DNA of 64,000 nt from Leptolyngbya sp. FACHB-261 (GTDB taxonomy: Bacteria > Cyanobacteriota > Cyanobacteriia > FACHB-261): positions 248,001 to 312,000 of the forward strand of contig NZ_JACJPL010000001.1 in NCBI RefSeq assembly GCF_014696065.1. Direction: 5' to 3'. Below are positions 41,441 to 50,675 of this stretch, piece by piece. Each line of letters opens with the position of its first letter. Within the stretch, counting starts at the first letter, position 1. The position numbers and the translations under genes are program-made. The notes below the pieces were generated by a model that saw only the letters and a program-made list of their open reading frames with translations, made no database searches and was not told the origin of the DNA.

Positions 41441-43126
41441 CTAGGTAGACTTCAGGTGAGCAGAGCGCGAGCGCAAGCGATTCGATCGGCCCTTGGGCAG
41501 TATTCCTGCTTCGGCAGCTAAGCGCTCTTCTTCTAACCGCGCTTCGCGGTCAATTTCAGGCAGTTTCAGCAAAACTCCGGCAAAGAACCAGTAGTAGACA
41601 GCAATGGGATCGACATCAAGCGGATAGTAGTAGGTGTTGTAGCTAATGAACAGGATAAACACCCACATACACAGGCCAAAGGTGCGCAGACGTGGGTCAC
41701 GAACCGAGCGCCAAGACTTAAAGGTGACAAACACCAGCACCGTGACCAGCGCCAGGAAGGCCAGCAACCCCAACAGACCCACTTCGTAGAGCACCTTGGG
41801 CCAGTAGGTTTCTAGAAATTCTGTCCATCCCAAAGAATTTGCTGAGTTGGTTGCTCGCCCCAGACCGCCCTTACCAATCAAGATGTTGCTGCCATTGAGG
41901 GCAGTCAGAAACTGTGAGGTAATGAACGTAGTCGGTGGTGACGAATTCCAGCGGCCTATGACGTTGTTGAGCCGGTCCATTACCAGTTGGGGGTACATGA
42001 ACCATAAGAACATTGCTCCAACCCCGATGCCGCCAGCCACCCGCAACACGCGCCGTAGATCAGCCGCACCCGTTGCCAGGGTCAGGGCGAGTAGGGTAAT
42101 CGGCACAATAATTAGGGCGACCCGCTGGCCTGAGAAGAGACAGGCAGCCACAGTACTGCCCATCGCGCTGAGGTGAATTATCTGCCAGAAAGGATTGTTC
42201 TCTGAGGCGTAGGCCGCAAAGGTAAAGAATCCGCTAAAGATCAAAAACCAGCCCCACTGCCAGGGCGCCACAAAGGTGCCCGGCAAACGGACTCCACCGT
42301 ATTCGGGACTGTATAACAAGGAGCCGCCAACAAAACAGCGGGCTGACAGGCTGGCCCGGAACAGGTCTGATCCTGTCGCAACCGTGCCTTTACAAACTCC
42401 CCTAAGTAGCAAAACGTACTGGATCAGGCACAGGACACAACAGAGAATGATGACAACACTCTGGCCCCGCAGCAGCAGGAAAAAGTCATTTTTATCGCGC
42501 AACAGGTAGTAAGTGGCCGGTATCAGTGGGATGTAACCCATTAGAACCTTGAACCCCAGCAGGCCTACCATCATCGGGTTATCTTTGCCCTCAACCAGTC
42601 GTCCATTGAACAGATAGGAGGTGGCACTCACCGGGACTGTACTGGCTGCTTGAGAGCCGTTGACCACTGCAAGATGAAATAGACAGATCAGTAATAGAGC
42701 CAGAACAGGCACGGTCATCTGACGCGGGATAAGCATGCTCTGCCCTTTCTGACGACACATTAGGGCGACACCAATGAGAGCAGGGATGTAAAAGACCAGG
42801 TCTTTAGCAACCTGCAGCAGGGCATTTGCACCGAGCGAGTAGGTGACCGTTCCCCCCAGAGGCACATAGAGCAAAAACAGCCACAGACCCAGCCGCCAGT
42901 TCCAGAAGGACAACAGAGGCATAGGCACCGCGAAGAGCAATAGCCCCAGAACCGGATTGACCTGGCTGAGCATGAACGCCAGAATTGCGCAGACCGCCAC
43001 TAGCAAGCCGATATTGCGAACTTTTTCGCGGGCCTGTCGTTCGGCTTCCCGCTGGCGCACAAGTTCGCGTTGACGCTGACGCCGTTCTTGGGGAGTCAGA
43101 TTTTTAAGACCAGGTGCGTTGCTCAT
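41441..43126 (-). CDS. O-antigen polymerase/ligase-like membrane protein
   Basis: 561 residues from ATG 43126 (MSNAPGLKNLTPQERRQRQR); upstream in-frame codons back to 43288 overlap the previous gene and are not family-like. A basic, Arg/Gln-rich helical N-terminus (~10-45) precedes about 11-12 hydrophobic segments. A large extracytoplasmic loop lies between late helices, as in Wzy polymerases and WaaL/O-antigen ligases. GGVRLPGTFVAPWQWGWFLI and SGQRVALIIVPITLLALTLA are the most conserved-looking parts. The C-terminus is again basic. In this operon it most likely polymerises repeat units; ligase activity cannot be excluded. Confidence 0.78.
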   Translation of the reverse strand: MSNAPGLKNLTPQERRQRQRELVRQREAERQAREKVRNIGLLVAVCAILAFMLSQVNPVLGLLLFAVPMPLLSFWNWRLGLWLFLLYVPLGGTVTYSLGANALLQVAKDLVFYIPALIGVALMCRQKGQSMLIPRQMTVPVLALLLICLFHLAVVNGSQAASTVPVSATSYLFNGRLVEGKDNPMMVGLLGFKVLMGYIPLIPATYYLLRDKNDFFLLLRGQSVVIILCCVLCLIQYVLLLRGVCKGTVATGSDLFRASLSARCFVGGSLLYSPEYGGVRLPGTFVAPWQWGWFLIFSGFFTFAAYASENNPFWQIIHLSAMGSTVAACLFSGQRVALIIVPITLLALTLATGAADLRRVLRVAGGIGVGAMFLWFMYPQLVMDRLNNVIGRWNSSPPTTFITSQFLTALNGSNILIGKGGLGRATNSANSLGWTEFLETYWPKVLYEVGLLGLLAFLALVTVLVFVTFKSWRSVRDPRLRTFGLCMWVFILFISYNTYYYPLDVDPIAVYYWFFAGVLLKLPEIDREARLEEERLAAEAGILPKGRSNRLRSRSAHLKST

Positions 43127-43205
43127 CAATCGCTCGTTAGTGCAGTAATTGGGAAGAGTGAGGGCAGCGTTACGCGTCCTATGCAAAGTATTGCAGGCAT
43201 GAGGG

Positions 43206-44435
43206 CTACTCAGTGTAGCTGGTAGCCGATGCAACACTAGGATGCGGAGATGGCCTGGGGCTAGATACCTGTAGCAAGTCAGCGACACGCCGCTGATGAG
43301 CTTCTAGGCCAAAGGTTTGGAGAATTTGCTCCCGTAGAAAAGCGCCATTACAGCGACGATCTTCACCCCGTAACATCTCGATACAAGCTGTAGCGACAGC
43401 TGCCGCATCGCGGTGGGGAACTCGCCAGCCTAACCGCCCATCTTGAAGAGGATCGGCAGAGCCATCAGCATCACCGGATAGAACTGGCAAGCCGCAGGCT
43501 AGCGCTTCCAGATAGACGATACCGAAACCTTCTTGTGAGGGCATAACGTAGGCGTCAGCGACTCGATAGTGTTCCGGCAGATCCTCAGTGGGCACAAAGC
43601 CTGCGAACACTACTTGGTCAGCGACCCCCAAATCTCGTGCCAGTTGAGCGAGACGAGGCTGATCATCTCCTCGCCCAATCACGAGATATTTAATATCTGG
43701 GAACGCCTGGGCAATCGTTGGCAGTGCCCGAATTGTGACGTCTACGCCCTTGTAAATGTCGCCAGACCATAAGCGTGCGACGGTCATCAATACTTTGGCC
43801 CCGCTTAGGCCATAGCGCTCCACCAGAGCCGAGGACTTTGGCCCAGGAGTAAAGCGGTGGGTATCAACCACACACGGCAGTAGTTGCACTCGGTCCAGTG
43901 CGAGATTGTTGGCTGAGCAGAGCTGATCTCGGCTGTAACGGCTAATCGTCCAAACGGCTGCTGCTCGTTGAAGGGCTTGTTGCTCACGGGGCGATAGGGG
44001 TGACCAGACCTCTTTGCCATAGGTCAGCACGGTGTAGGGAATTCCCAGTGGTTGGCAGAAGGATTGAACCAGAGTTGCCAGCTTGATATGCCCACAAAAC
44101 ACCTGCCTAGGCCGTTGTCGGATCAGCTGGGTAAGCAAGGCAGCCGTAAACCGCGCTCGCCCAGCGGCTTCGGATTGGGATTTGAAATAGTGAAACTTGA
44201 AGCGACTATTCTCGAAGGGGTTGGGACAGCCAGGCCCATCCCGTAGCAGCATTACATCGGCGCGAGGTTGAGCGTTTAGAGCTAGATAGGCTGACAGGAT
44301 ATCCTTGACATAAGACTGAATTCCCCCTTCGCGCTCAAAGATTTGCAAAAAAGTAAATAGATCGTGGCCTCTGGCTTTCCCCTTGAGGCTAGGACTTAGA
44401 GTTGCTGGTTCGCTAAGCAAGTGAGTTTTACTCAT
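43206..44435 (-). CDS. Glycosyltransferase family 4 protein
   Basis: 409 residues. LFTFLQIFEREGGIQSYVKD and ILSAYLALNAQ open the GT-B N-domain. The C-domain shows VLMTVARLWSGDIYKGVDVT (R-x-x-x-x-x-x-K-G), DAYVMPSQEGFGIVYLEALA and CGLPVLSGDADGSADPLQDG. The start is two bases after the gmd stop, which points to cotranscription. The C-terminal ~15 residues are Ser/Pro rich. Confidence 0.9.
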   Translation of the reverse strand: MSKTHLLSEPATLSPSLKGKARGHDLFTFLQIFEREGGIQSYVKDILSAYLALNAQPRADVMLLRDGPGCPNPFENSRFKFHYFKSQSEAAGRARFTAALLTQLIRQRPRQVFCGHIKLATLVQSFCQPLGIPYTVLTYGKEVWSPLSPREQQALQRAAAVWTISRYSRDQLCSANNLALDRVQLLPCVVDTHRFTPGPKSSALVERYGLSGAKVLMTVARLWSGDIYKGVDVTIRALPTIAQAFPDIKYLVIGRGDDQPRLAQLARDLGVADQVVFAGFVPTEDLPEHYRVADAYVMPSQEGFGIVYLEALACGLPVLSGDADGSADPLQDGRLGWRVPHRDAAAVATACIEMLRGEDRRCNGAFLREQILQTFGLEAHQRRVADLLQVSSPRPSPHPSVASATSYTE

Positions 44436-44437
44436 GA

Positions 44438-45436
44438 CTAGTTTACGGACAGCGGCGAGCTTGCGGTTCCAGATTTAAGACGGTCCATATCCCTCTGGAC
44501 CATCTTTGCAAGCAGAGCCTCAAAACTAATTTGAGGTTGCCAATCGAGGTTTTGCTTAGCTTTGCTTGGGTTTGCTACCAGGTGAAAGTGCTCATCCGAA
44601 CGCAGCAATCCAGGCTCCACAACTACGTAGCGGCTCCAATCTAAGTCCACGCAGGCAAAAGCTGTTGCGATCAGCTCCCGCACGCTATGCAACTGACCTG
44701 TGCCAATCACATAATCCTCAGGCTCATCCGCCTGAAGCATTCGCCACATAGCCTCAACATGGTCGCCAGCGTAGCCCCAATCCCGCTTGGCATCCAGGTT
44801 ACCCATCTCCAATTGGTCGCTCAGACCCAATTTGATCGACGCGACGCCTAGAGAAACTTTGCGAGTGACAAAGTTGGGTGGACGCAAGGGCGATTCGTGG
44901 TTGTACAGAATGCCACTGCAAGCAAACAGACCGTAGCGCTGGCGGTGATGCACCATGGTCCAATGGGCATGTACTTTTGCTGCCGCATACGGATTCATAG
45001 GACGGAAGGGCGTGTTTTCATCCTGGGGAGACTGATCGACCTGACCAAACATTTCTGAGCTACTGGCTTGATAGAAGCGAGTTGCCAGACCTGCCTGCCG
45101 CACGGCATCCAACAGTCGAGTAGCAGTCCCAGTGACCAGGTCTAGGGTTGCCAAGGGATCTTTCCAGGAATCCGGCACAAAGCTGGGAGCAGTAAGGTTG
45201 TAAATCTCTTGAGGCTGGAGCTGCTCTACTGCCTCTGCGAGCGCAACCGGATCGGTTAGGGCAACTGAGTAAATTTCAACTTGGTCGGCGAGAGCACCGA
45301 GTTTGGCAACACTACTCTGCCGGTTAGGTGGAACTAGTCCGACTACCCGGTAATGCTTCTCCAGAAGCAGACGGCTAAGGTAGTAGCCATCCTGGCCAGT
45401 GATGCCCGTGATCAGCGCTGTTTTGACCATGCACAC
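44438..45436 (-). CDS. gmd: GDP-mannose 4,6-dehydratase
   Basis: 332 residues. An extended SDR: VKTALITGITGQDGYYLSRL (G-x-x-G-x-x-G), the catalytic S/E block ASSSEMFGQV, and Tyr-Lys in NPYAAAKVHAHWTM. Substrate-binding blocks NHESPLRPPNFVTRKV and KRDWGYAGDHVEAMW are typical of Gmd. It converts GDP-mannose to GDP-4-keto-6-deoxymannose, the precursor of GDP-fucose, GDP-rhamnose and GDP-perosamine. No reductase or epimerase for the next step is in the window. First gene of the minus-strand run to 38002. Confidence 0.9.
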   Translation of the reverse strand: MCMVKTALITGITGQDGYYLSRLLLEKHYRVVGLVPPNRQSSVAKLGALADQVEIYSVALTDPVALAEAVEQLQPQEIYNLTAPSFVPDSWKDPLATLDLVTGTATRLLDAVRQAGLATRFYQASSSEMFGQVDQSPQDENTPFRPMNPYAAAKVHAHWTMVHHRQRYGLFACSGILYNHESPLRPPNFVTRKVSLGVASIKLGLSDQLEMGNLDAKRDWGYAGDHVEAMWRMLQADEPEDYVIGTGQLHSVRELIATAFACVDLDWSRYVVVEPGLLRSDEHFHLVANPSKAKQNLDWQPQISFEALLAKMVQRDMDRLKSGTASSPLSVN

Positions 45437-46016
45437 TCAACGTCGGTAACGATTGCCTAGACAAACATGCTGATCTCAAGCAGGGGGTCGTCCTAGTCCC
45501 CTGCTCAGTCTGATGCAGAAGGCTCTGCTAAAAACAGCTCGACGACAATTTGGAGAGACTCGAATACGATGCTAGACATCCGTTAGATCCCAGTCAACGC
45601 AGAGCTTCTAATCTTTACTAGAGCTTCATCCCAGTATTAATACAGAGAAACTACGGTGCAAAGTCCAGTCTTTGCCAGCATCCGCTGACCTCAATTGTTC
45701 AGCTTCCCAGAGGCCAACCGGAATTAGCCTCTCTCGGCTTGCAACCCAATTTCCGCAAAATCAGCGATGGGCAAAGCTGACAGAGATCACAAGCATTTGA
45801 GACAGTTTGTGGGCTGAGCTTATCAAAACAAAAAGCGCTAACTATCAAGCTTGCCAAGCGAAGTAGAACTTCCGGGTAGCAAACCCAACTGAAGCAGATT
45901 CAAGCAGCAGTTAGAACCTGGTCTCTTTGCTTGATTCCTGCTCAGAAGCTTGAGCGCCAAACCCTAAATCGCACCCTTAAGATCACATCATCTTGGCCTA
46001 TGGGTTTGACCCAGAT
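45437..46016. other. Long intergenic region upstream of gmd
   Basis: 580 bases between the start of gmd and the end of the RsbW-like gene, with stops in all frames and no gene I can support. It should hold the promoter and leader of the gmd operon. The one clear structure is the hairpin at 45479-45505. Confidence 0.55.
45479..45505. promoter_or_regulatory. Hairpin in the presumed leader of the gmd operon
   Basis: AGCAGGGG, 11 bases, CCCCTGCT: a perfect 8-bp G+C-rich stem starting 43 bases upstream of the gmd ATG. On the minus strand the stem is followed by TGAGATC, not a T run, so it is a possible attenuator, stabilising leader structure or 3' end of an unseen transcript. Confidence 0.4.
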
Positions 46017-46493
46017 TTAGCCGTTCAGCTCAGAGGAATGAGAATTGGCGGTAGGAGAGGCATATTTGACAATTTCTAGGCAGTTGCGTTCCCGATCAGT
46101 CCGGATGTAATGCAAATCATCAGCCAAACGCCGCAGCAGGTACCAACCATAGCCACCCTCCTGCAACGTGCCAGGCGACGGTTCTTTTAAAGTACTAGGA
46201 TCGAAAGGCTTGCCATAATCCCAAATGCGAATTGCCAGTCGTTTCTCATCTAACTGGATCTGCAAAACAACCGGTGTGCTCAGGGGCAAGTTGTGATGAG
46301 CGTGGCGTACAGCATTGGTGAACCCCTCTGCCAAGGCTAAGCTCAGCGGGTAAACCTGCGTGCCCAGCCATTGCCGTAGCTCTCCACAGTCTTCGCAGGC
46401 AATCTGCTCCGCACAGAACGCCTCAAACCACTCTTGCACCTGCGTTAGAGCGTGCAAGTCGCTGTTTACTTCGAGATCAGCTTGGGCAAACAT
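46017..46493 (-). CDS. RsbW-like anti-sigma factor / serine-protein kinase (HATPase_c_2)
   Basis: 158 residues. GHKL ATP-binding motifs are visible: N-box SLALAEGFTNAVRHAHHN, G1-type IRIWDYGKPFDPS and G2-type GGYGWYLLRRLADDLHY. This arrangement is that of RsbW/SpoIIAB-type kinases that phosphorylate anti-anti-sigma factors or bind sigma factors. No partner STAS gene is adjacent. It diverges from the ycf66 gene, with the shared region 46494-46697. Confidence 0.85.
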   Translation of the reverse strand: MFAQADLEVNSDLHALTQVQEWFEAFCAEQIACEDCGELRQWLGTQVYPLSLALAEGFTNAVRHAHHNLPLSTPVVLQIQLDEKRLAIRIWDYGKPFDPSTLKEPSPGTLQEGGYGWYLLRRLADDLHYIRTDRERNCLEIVKYASPTANSHSSELNG

Positions 46494-46697
46494 ATGGGTC
46501 TGTTAGCCAACTCGGTCCCGAAGATCCACTTTTCAACACAAGACGTAAGATTCTCAGTCAAGACGAGTATAGTCCTAGTCTCTGCTGCTCGGCAGGAATT
46601 ACACTCCCCAAGGAGTATGAGGTGTGCAAAGGTATTAAAGAGTTTGCCAAAGCCCAGTGAAACAACAGCTGAGTATAAGCGGAGTGTATCAAGGTTC

Positions 46698-47216
46698 ATG
46701 CTGGCTTACATCCTATCGATCCTGACTGGGCTAGGAAGTCTGGCGGTTTACCTGGCTGCTTTTTTCTTTCCAGCCATTCATCGCCAAAGCGACTTTATCT
46801 GGAGTGGCGTGGGACTTTTCTACGCCTTGGCCCTGTGGGTCTATGCGGCTCAGGAAACGGGGGGGCTCCTCCTCAGTCAGATCGCTGCAGTTGCACTCTT
46901 GGGTTGGTTCGGCTGGCAAACTCTTTCATTGCGCTTGCAAGTTGACAGCCAAGAGACAGTCCGGCAAACGCTTCGCCTGCAAGAACTGGATCGTCAGGCT
47001 ACCCAAAAAGATGCCCAACCGCTTCAAACCAGTCAGGCTGCAACCGAACCTGGCCAGGTAAAACTGGTCGGCGACGATCGCACCACCGCAGCTTTTGAGC
47101 TGCCTGAATCCCCAGATCTATTGGATTGCGAGTTCGATTCGGAGGCTCAAGCCGCAGATCCTTGGGATGCGGAACCGGTCCAACCCCAACCCTCGGTGCC
47201 GCCGCCAGAGGCTTAG
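46698..47216 (+). CDS. ycf66: Ycf66 family protein
   Basis: 172 residues from ATG 46698. The reading frame is open further upstream, but that part overlaps the divergent kinase gene and lacks similarity. MLAYILSILTGLGSLAVYLA, PAIHRQSDFIWSGVGLFYAL and LLGWFGWQTLSLR are characteristic of Ycf66. Three membrane helices (~4-26, 35-52, 58-76) are followed by an acidic, Gln/Pro-rich soluble tail. The protein is found only in cyanobacteria and some plastids; its role is not established. AAGG lies three bases before the ATG. Confidence 0.85.
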   Translation: MLAYILSILTGLGSLAVYLAAFFFPAIHRQSDFIWSGVGLFYALALWVYAAQETGGLLLSQIAAVALLGWFGWQTLSLRLQVDSQETVRQTLRLQELDRQATQKDAQPLQTSQAATEPGQVKLVGDDRTTAAFELPESPDLLDCEFDSEAQAADPWDAEPVQPQPSVPPPEA

Positions 47217-47281
47217 CGCTTAAGACAATAACCTTAGGCGATAATAAGAAAAGTTGAAGTTTTAAGTCGGTAGAACTCCCC

Positions 47282-50113
47282 GTGCAGGATTACAAAGACT
47301 CTGTCAATCTGCCCCAAACCGAGTTCTCTATGCGTGCCAATGCACGTGAACGAGAACCACAATTGCAGCAATTTTGGGCAGACCAGAGAATTTACGAGAC
47401 GTTGGCTCAGAACAATCCCGGCGCCCCCTTCGTGCTTCACGATGGTCCGCCCTACGCCAATGGCGATTTGCACATGGGCCATGCCTTGAACAAGATTCTC
47501 AAGGACATTGTCAACCGCTATCAACTGCTACAGGGGCGAAAGGTCCGCTATGTGCCGGGCTGGGATTGCCATGGGCTGCCAATTGAACTCAAGGTGCTGC
47601 AAACCTTGAGCGCTGAACAGCGCAAGGAACTGACTCCTATAAGCCTGCGCCACAAAGCACGCGATTTTGCGCTGGAAACGGTGAGACGCCAGAGCCAAAG
47701 CTTTCAGCGCTATGGGGTTTGGGGCGATTGGGATCATCCCTACCTAACTCTAAAACCCGAGTACGAAGCGGCTCAGATCAGTGTCTTTGGTCAGATGTTC
47801 CTCAAGGGCTACATCTACCGGGGTCTTAAACCAGTCCACTGGAGCCCTAGTTCGCAAACAGCCTTAGCCGAGGCAGAACTTGAGTATCCGGAAGGCCATA
47901 CCTCTCGTAGCATCTATGTCGCTTTTCCAGTGGTCCGCTTGGCAGAGGGGGCACAGATGCTCTCAGAGTACCTGCCCAAGCTCAAGGCAGTCATCTGGAC
48001 TACAACACCCTGGACCATTCCAGCCAACCTGGCAATCGCAATCAGCCCCAAGGTAACCTACGCCGTCGTCCAAGCGGGTGAAGACTACCTGATCGTGGCG
48101 AGCGAGCTGGTGGAACGGCTGGCGCAGACCTTGGGGCAATCTCTTGAGGTCCTCACTACCCTACCCGGCAAGGCGCTGGAGTACACCGTTGCCCACCATC
48201 CGCTCTTCGATCGAGAAAGCCCGATTTTGCTGGGAGACTATGTCACCACGGAATCTGGCACAGGTCTGGTCCACACCGCTCCCGGCCATGGCCAGGACGA
48301 CTTTATTTTGGGCCAAGCTCACGGTTTACCCGTGCTTGCTCCTGTAGATGATCGGGGAGATTTCACTGCTGAAGCGGGTCCCTTCGTTGGGTTAAATGTG
48401 CTGGGCGAGGGCAACAAGGCGGTGATCACAGCTCTTAGTGAAGCAGGAGCTCTGCTCAAAGAGGAGCCTTACGTTCACAAGTACCCCTACGACTGGCGGA
48501 CCAAGAAACCCACGATCTTCCGAGCTACGGAACAATGGTTTGCCTCGGTAGAAGGCTTCCGCGAAGCCGCCATGCAAGCCATTCGCTCGGTGCAGTGGAT
48601 CCCAGCTCAAGGCGAAAACCGTATCTCCTCAATGGTGCAGGAGCGCTCCGACTGGTGCATCTCGCGACAGCGCAGTTGGGGGGTGCCCATCCCAGTTTTC
48701 TATGACGAAGCCACCAACGAGCCTCTACTCACGACTGAGATGGTTGATCACGTTCAAGCACTGATCCACGAACGCGGATCAGATGCCTGGTGGGAACTGC
48801 CGGTCGAAGATTTGCTGTGCGAACCCTATCGCAGCCAGCACCTTTCGGGTGAGCGCAGCTTCCGCCGTGGTACTGACACGATGGATGTTTGGTTTGACTC
48901 TGGCTCATCTTGGGCAGCAGTAGCCGAGCAACGCAGCGAGCTGACTTACCCAGTAGACCTGTACTTGGAAGGCTCTGACCAACACCGGGGCTGGTTCCAG
49001 TCCAGCCTACTGACCAGCGTGGCAGTAAATAATGAGGCTCCCTACAAAACCGTTCTCACCCATGGCTTTGCGCTAGATGAGCAGGGGCGCAAAATGAGCA
49101 AGTCCCTAGGCAACGTGGTCGATCCCTTCCTAGTGATCAACGGCGGCAAAGACCAGAAAAAAGAGCCCCCCTACGGCGCTGATGTGTTGCGGCTCTGGGT
49201 CTCTTCAGTGGACTACTCCAGCGACGTGCCCATAGGCAAGACCATCTTGAATCAGATGGCTGATGTCTATCGCAAGATCCGCAATACAGCCCGCTTTCTA
49301 TTGGGCAACCTGCATGACTTCGACCCAGCTAAAGACGCAGTTCCCTACGATCAACTGCCGGAGTTTGACCGTTATCTGCTCCATCGCACCCGCGAGGTAA
49401 CGCTAGAAGTCACTGATGCTATGGAGAGCTTTCAGTTCTTCCGCTTCTTCCAGACGGTGCAGAACTACTGTGTTGTTGACCTGTCCAATTTCTATCTGGA
49501 CATTGCCAAAGACCGGCTCTACATCAGTGCAGCAAACAGTCTCCGGCGTCGTAGTTGTCAGACGGTCCTGGCAGTCGCCTTAGAAAACCTGGCGACGATG
49601 ATCTCGCCGGTCCTGTGCCACATGGCTGAAGACATCTGGCAGGCTATTCCCTACTCTATGCCTCAGCAGTCGGTGTTCCAGGCAGGATGGGTGAAGGTCG
49701 AGGAGGGTTGGCAGCAACCTGCATTGGCTGAACGTTGGGAGCGCTTGCGGGATCTGCGCGGTGAAGTCAACCGGGTGCTAGAGGCAGCGCGGGTATCTAA
49801 GCTGATTGGGGCCTCCCAGGAAGCGAAGGTACTGTTGTGGGTTGCCGACCCGGCTCTGCACTCAGACCTAGAAGCAGTAGGGGCTGACTTGCGCTATCTG
49901 TTTCTAACCTCCCAAGCGGAACTTCTAGACTCGCCCTCGGCATTAGAAGGACTGGAGCACGCCTTGAAGACGGAGGCCTTAGGCATAGGGGTGGTGAACG
50001 CGGAGGGTACTAAGTGCGTCCGTTGCTGGAACTACTCGACCCTGGTTGGGCACTTTGCTGAGCATCCCAGCCTGTGTGAGCGCTGTGTGGGTGCCTTGGC
50101 AGGCAAGTTCTAG
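47282..50113 (+). CDS. ileS: Isoleucyl-tRNA synthetase
   Basis: 943 residues from a GTG start. Class I motifs: PPYANGDLHMGHALNK (HIGH variant, His64-His67) and DEQGRKMSKSLGNV (KMSKS at 604-608). The CP1 editing domain includes TTPWTIPANLAIA and GLVHTAPGHGQDDF. WDCHGLPIELKV and GWFQSSLLTSVAVN are family blocks. The C-terminal zinc site has Cys912, Cys915, Cys932 and Cys935 (CVRCWNYS and CERC). It charges tRNA-Ile with isoleucine in the cytosol. This is the bacterial type with a C-terminal zinc finger, of normal length. Confidence 0.97.
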   Translation: MQDYKDSVNLPQTEFSMRANAREREPQLQQFWADQRIYETLAQNNPGAPFVLHDGPPYANGDLHMGHALNKILKDIVNRYQLLQGRKVRYVPGWDCHGLPIELKVLQTLSAEQRKELTPISLRHKARDFALETVRRQSQSFQRYGVWGDWDHPYLTLKPEYEAAQISVFGQMFLKGYIYRGLKPVHWSPSSQTALAEAELEYPEGHTSRSIYVAFPVVRLAEGAQMLSEYLPKLKAVIWTTTPWTIPANLAIAISPKVTYAVVQAGEDYLIVASELVERLAQTLGQSLEVLTTLPGKALEYTVAHHPLFDRESPILLGDYVTTESGTGLVHTAPGHGQDDFILGQAHGLPVLAPVDDRGDFTAEAGPFVGLNVLGEGNKAVITALSEAGALLKEEPYVHKYPYDWRTKKPTIFRATEQWFASVEGFREAAMQAIRSVQWIPAQGENRISSMVQERSDWCISRQRSWGVPIPVFYDEATNEPLLTTEMVDHVQALIHERGSDAWWELPVEDLLCEPYRSQHLSGERSFRRGTDTMDVWFDSGSSWAAVAEQRSELTYPVDLYLEGSDQHRGWFQSSLLTSVAVNNEAPYKTVLTHGFALDEQGRKMSKSLGNVVDPFLVINGGKDQKKEPPYGADVLRLWVSSVDYSSDVPIGKTILNQMADVYRKIRNTARFLLGNLHDFDPAKDAVPYDQLPEFDRYLLHRTREVTLEVTDAMESFQFFRFFQTVQNYCVVDLSNFYLDIAKDRLYISAANSLRRRSCQTVLAVALENLATMISPVLCHMAEDIWQAIPYSMPQQSVFQAGWVKVEEGWQQPALAERWERLRDLRGEVNRVLEAARVSKLIGASQEAKVLLWVADPALHSDLEAVGADLRYLFLTSQAELLDSPSALEGLEHALKTEALGIGVVNAEGTKCVRCWNYSTLVGHFAEHPSLCERCVGALAGKF

Positions 50114-50135
50114 ATTGGTTCTAATCAGCTCAGCC

Positions 50136-50564
50136 TTAACCTTGGTTAGGGGGTTTGCTGATCCAGTTCCGATAAAGCGCTCGGACGTTGTGTAGCAGGT
50201 TCTCGTAGAGGTGATCTAGGGGACCTGCATCAGCAGTTTGCTGAATGGAGCAGAGCAGGCGGGCCTCTTCAGCTGCAATTTCGCCATCACTGTAAATCAA
50301 AGCACTCACGGCTTCTAGAAGCGTTTCGCAGTCTGTGGCACCAGGATGGTCGCCCAGATACACCCGCACCCACTCATAGCACTGACGCTTGGTCACTGCC
50401 TTCAATTCATAGAGCAGGGGCTTGATCTCCGGATCTTCGGCTAAGCCCTGTTGATGAGCGAGGTGATAGAGATACTGTCGCTCCTCGGGCTGAATGCGTC
50501 CGTCTAACCAAGCAGCCCCAATCAAAATCTTCAGCAATTCCCGCTCAGCAGAGGTGGCAGTCAT
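50136..50564 (-). CDS. TerB-like (tellurite resistance/metal-binding fold) protein
   Basis: 142 residues, all helical. ERELLKILIGAAWLDGRIQP followed by EERQYLYHLA, and later EAVSALIYSDGEIAAEEARL, form the two half-repeats of the TerB fold, each with an Asp-Gly and a following Glu-rich helix start. TerB-like proteins are cytosolic and often associate with membranes or secretion modules; function here is unknown. It is convergent with ileS (22 bases between stops). Confidence 0.78.
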   Translation of the reverse strand: MTATSAERELLKILIGAAWLDGRIQPEERQYLYHLAHQQGLAEDPEIKPLLYELKAVTKRQCYEWVRVYLGDHPGATDCETLLEAVSALIYSDGEIAAEEARLLCSIQQTADAGPLDHLYENLLHNVRALYRNWISKPPNQG

Positions 50565-50675
50565 GGCAGCAGATTGAAGGCGTACAGGTTTAGCTTAGCC
50601 CTTTGAGTCAAATCTCTTCTGGCTCTAAACTGCCTGGATTGCCTCAAATCTTCTAGAGATTTTTGACGGGATTCT

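Noticed and set aside
45437-46016. tRNA or small RNA gene in the long intergenic region
   Set aside because: No cloverleaf arms or T-loop sequence (GGTTCRANYCC) could be found on either strand.
46452-46697. N-terminal extension of the ycf66 frame by 82 residues
   Set aside because: It overlaps the divergent RsbW-like gene and resembles no Ycf66 N-terminus; the conserved part begins with the Met at 46698.
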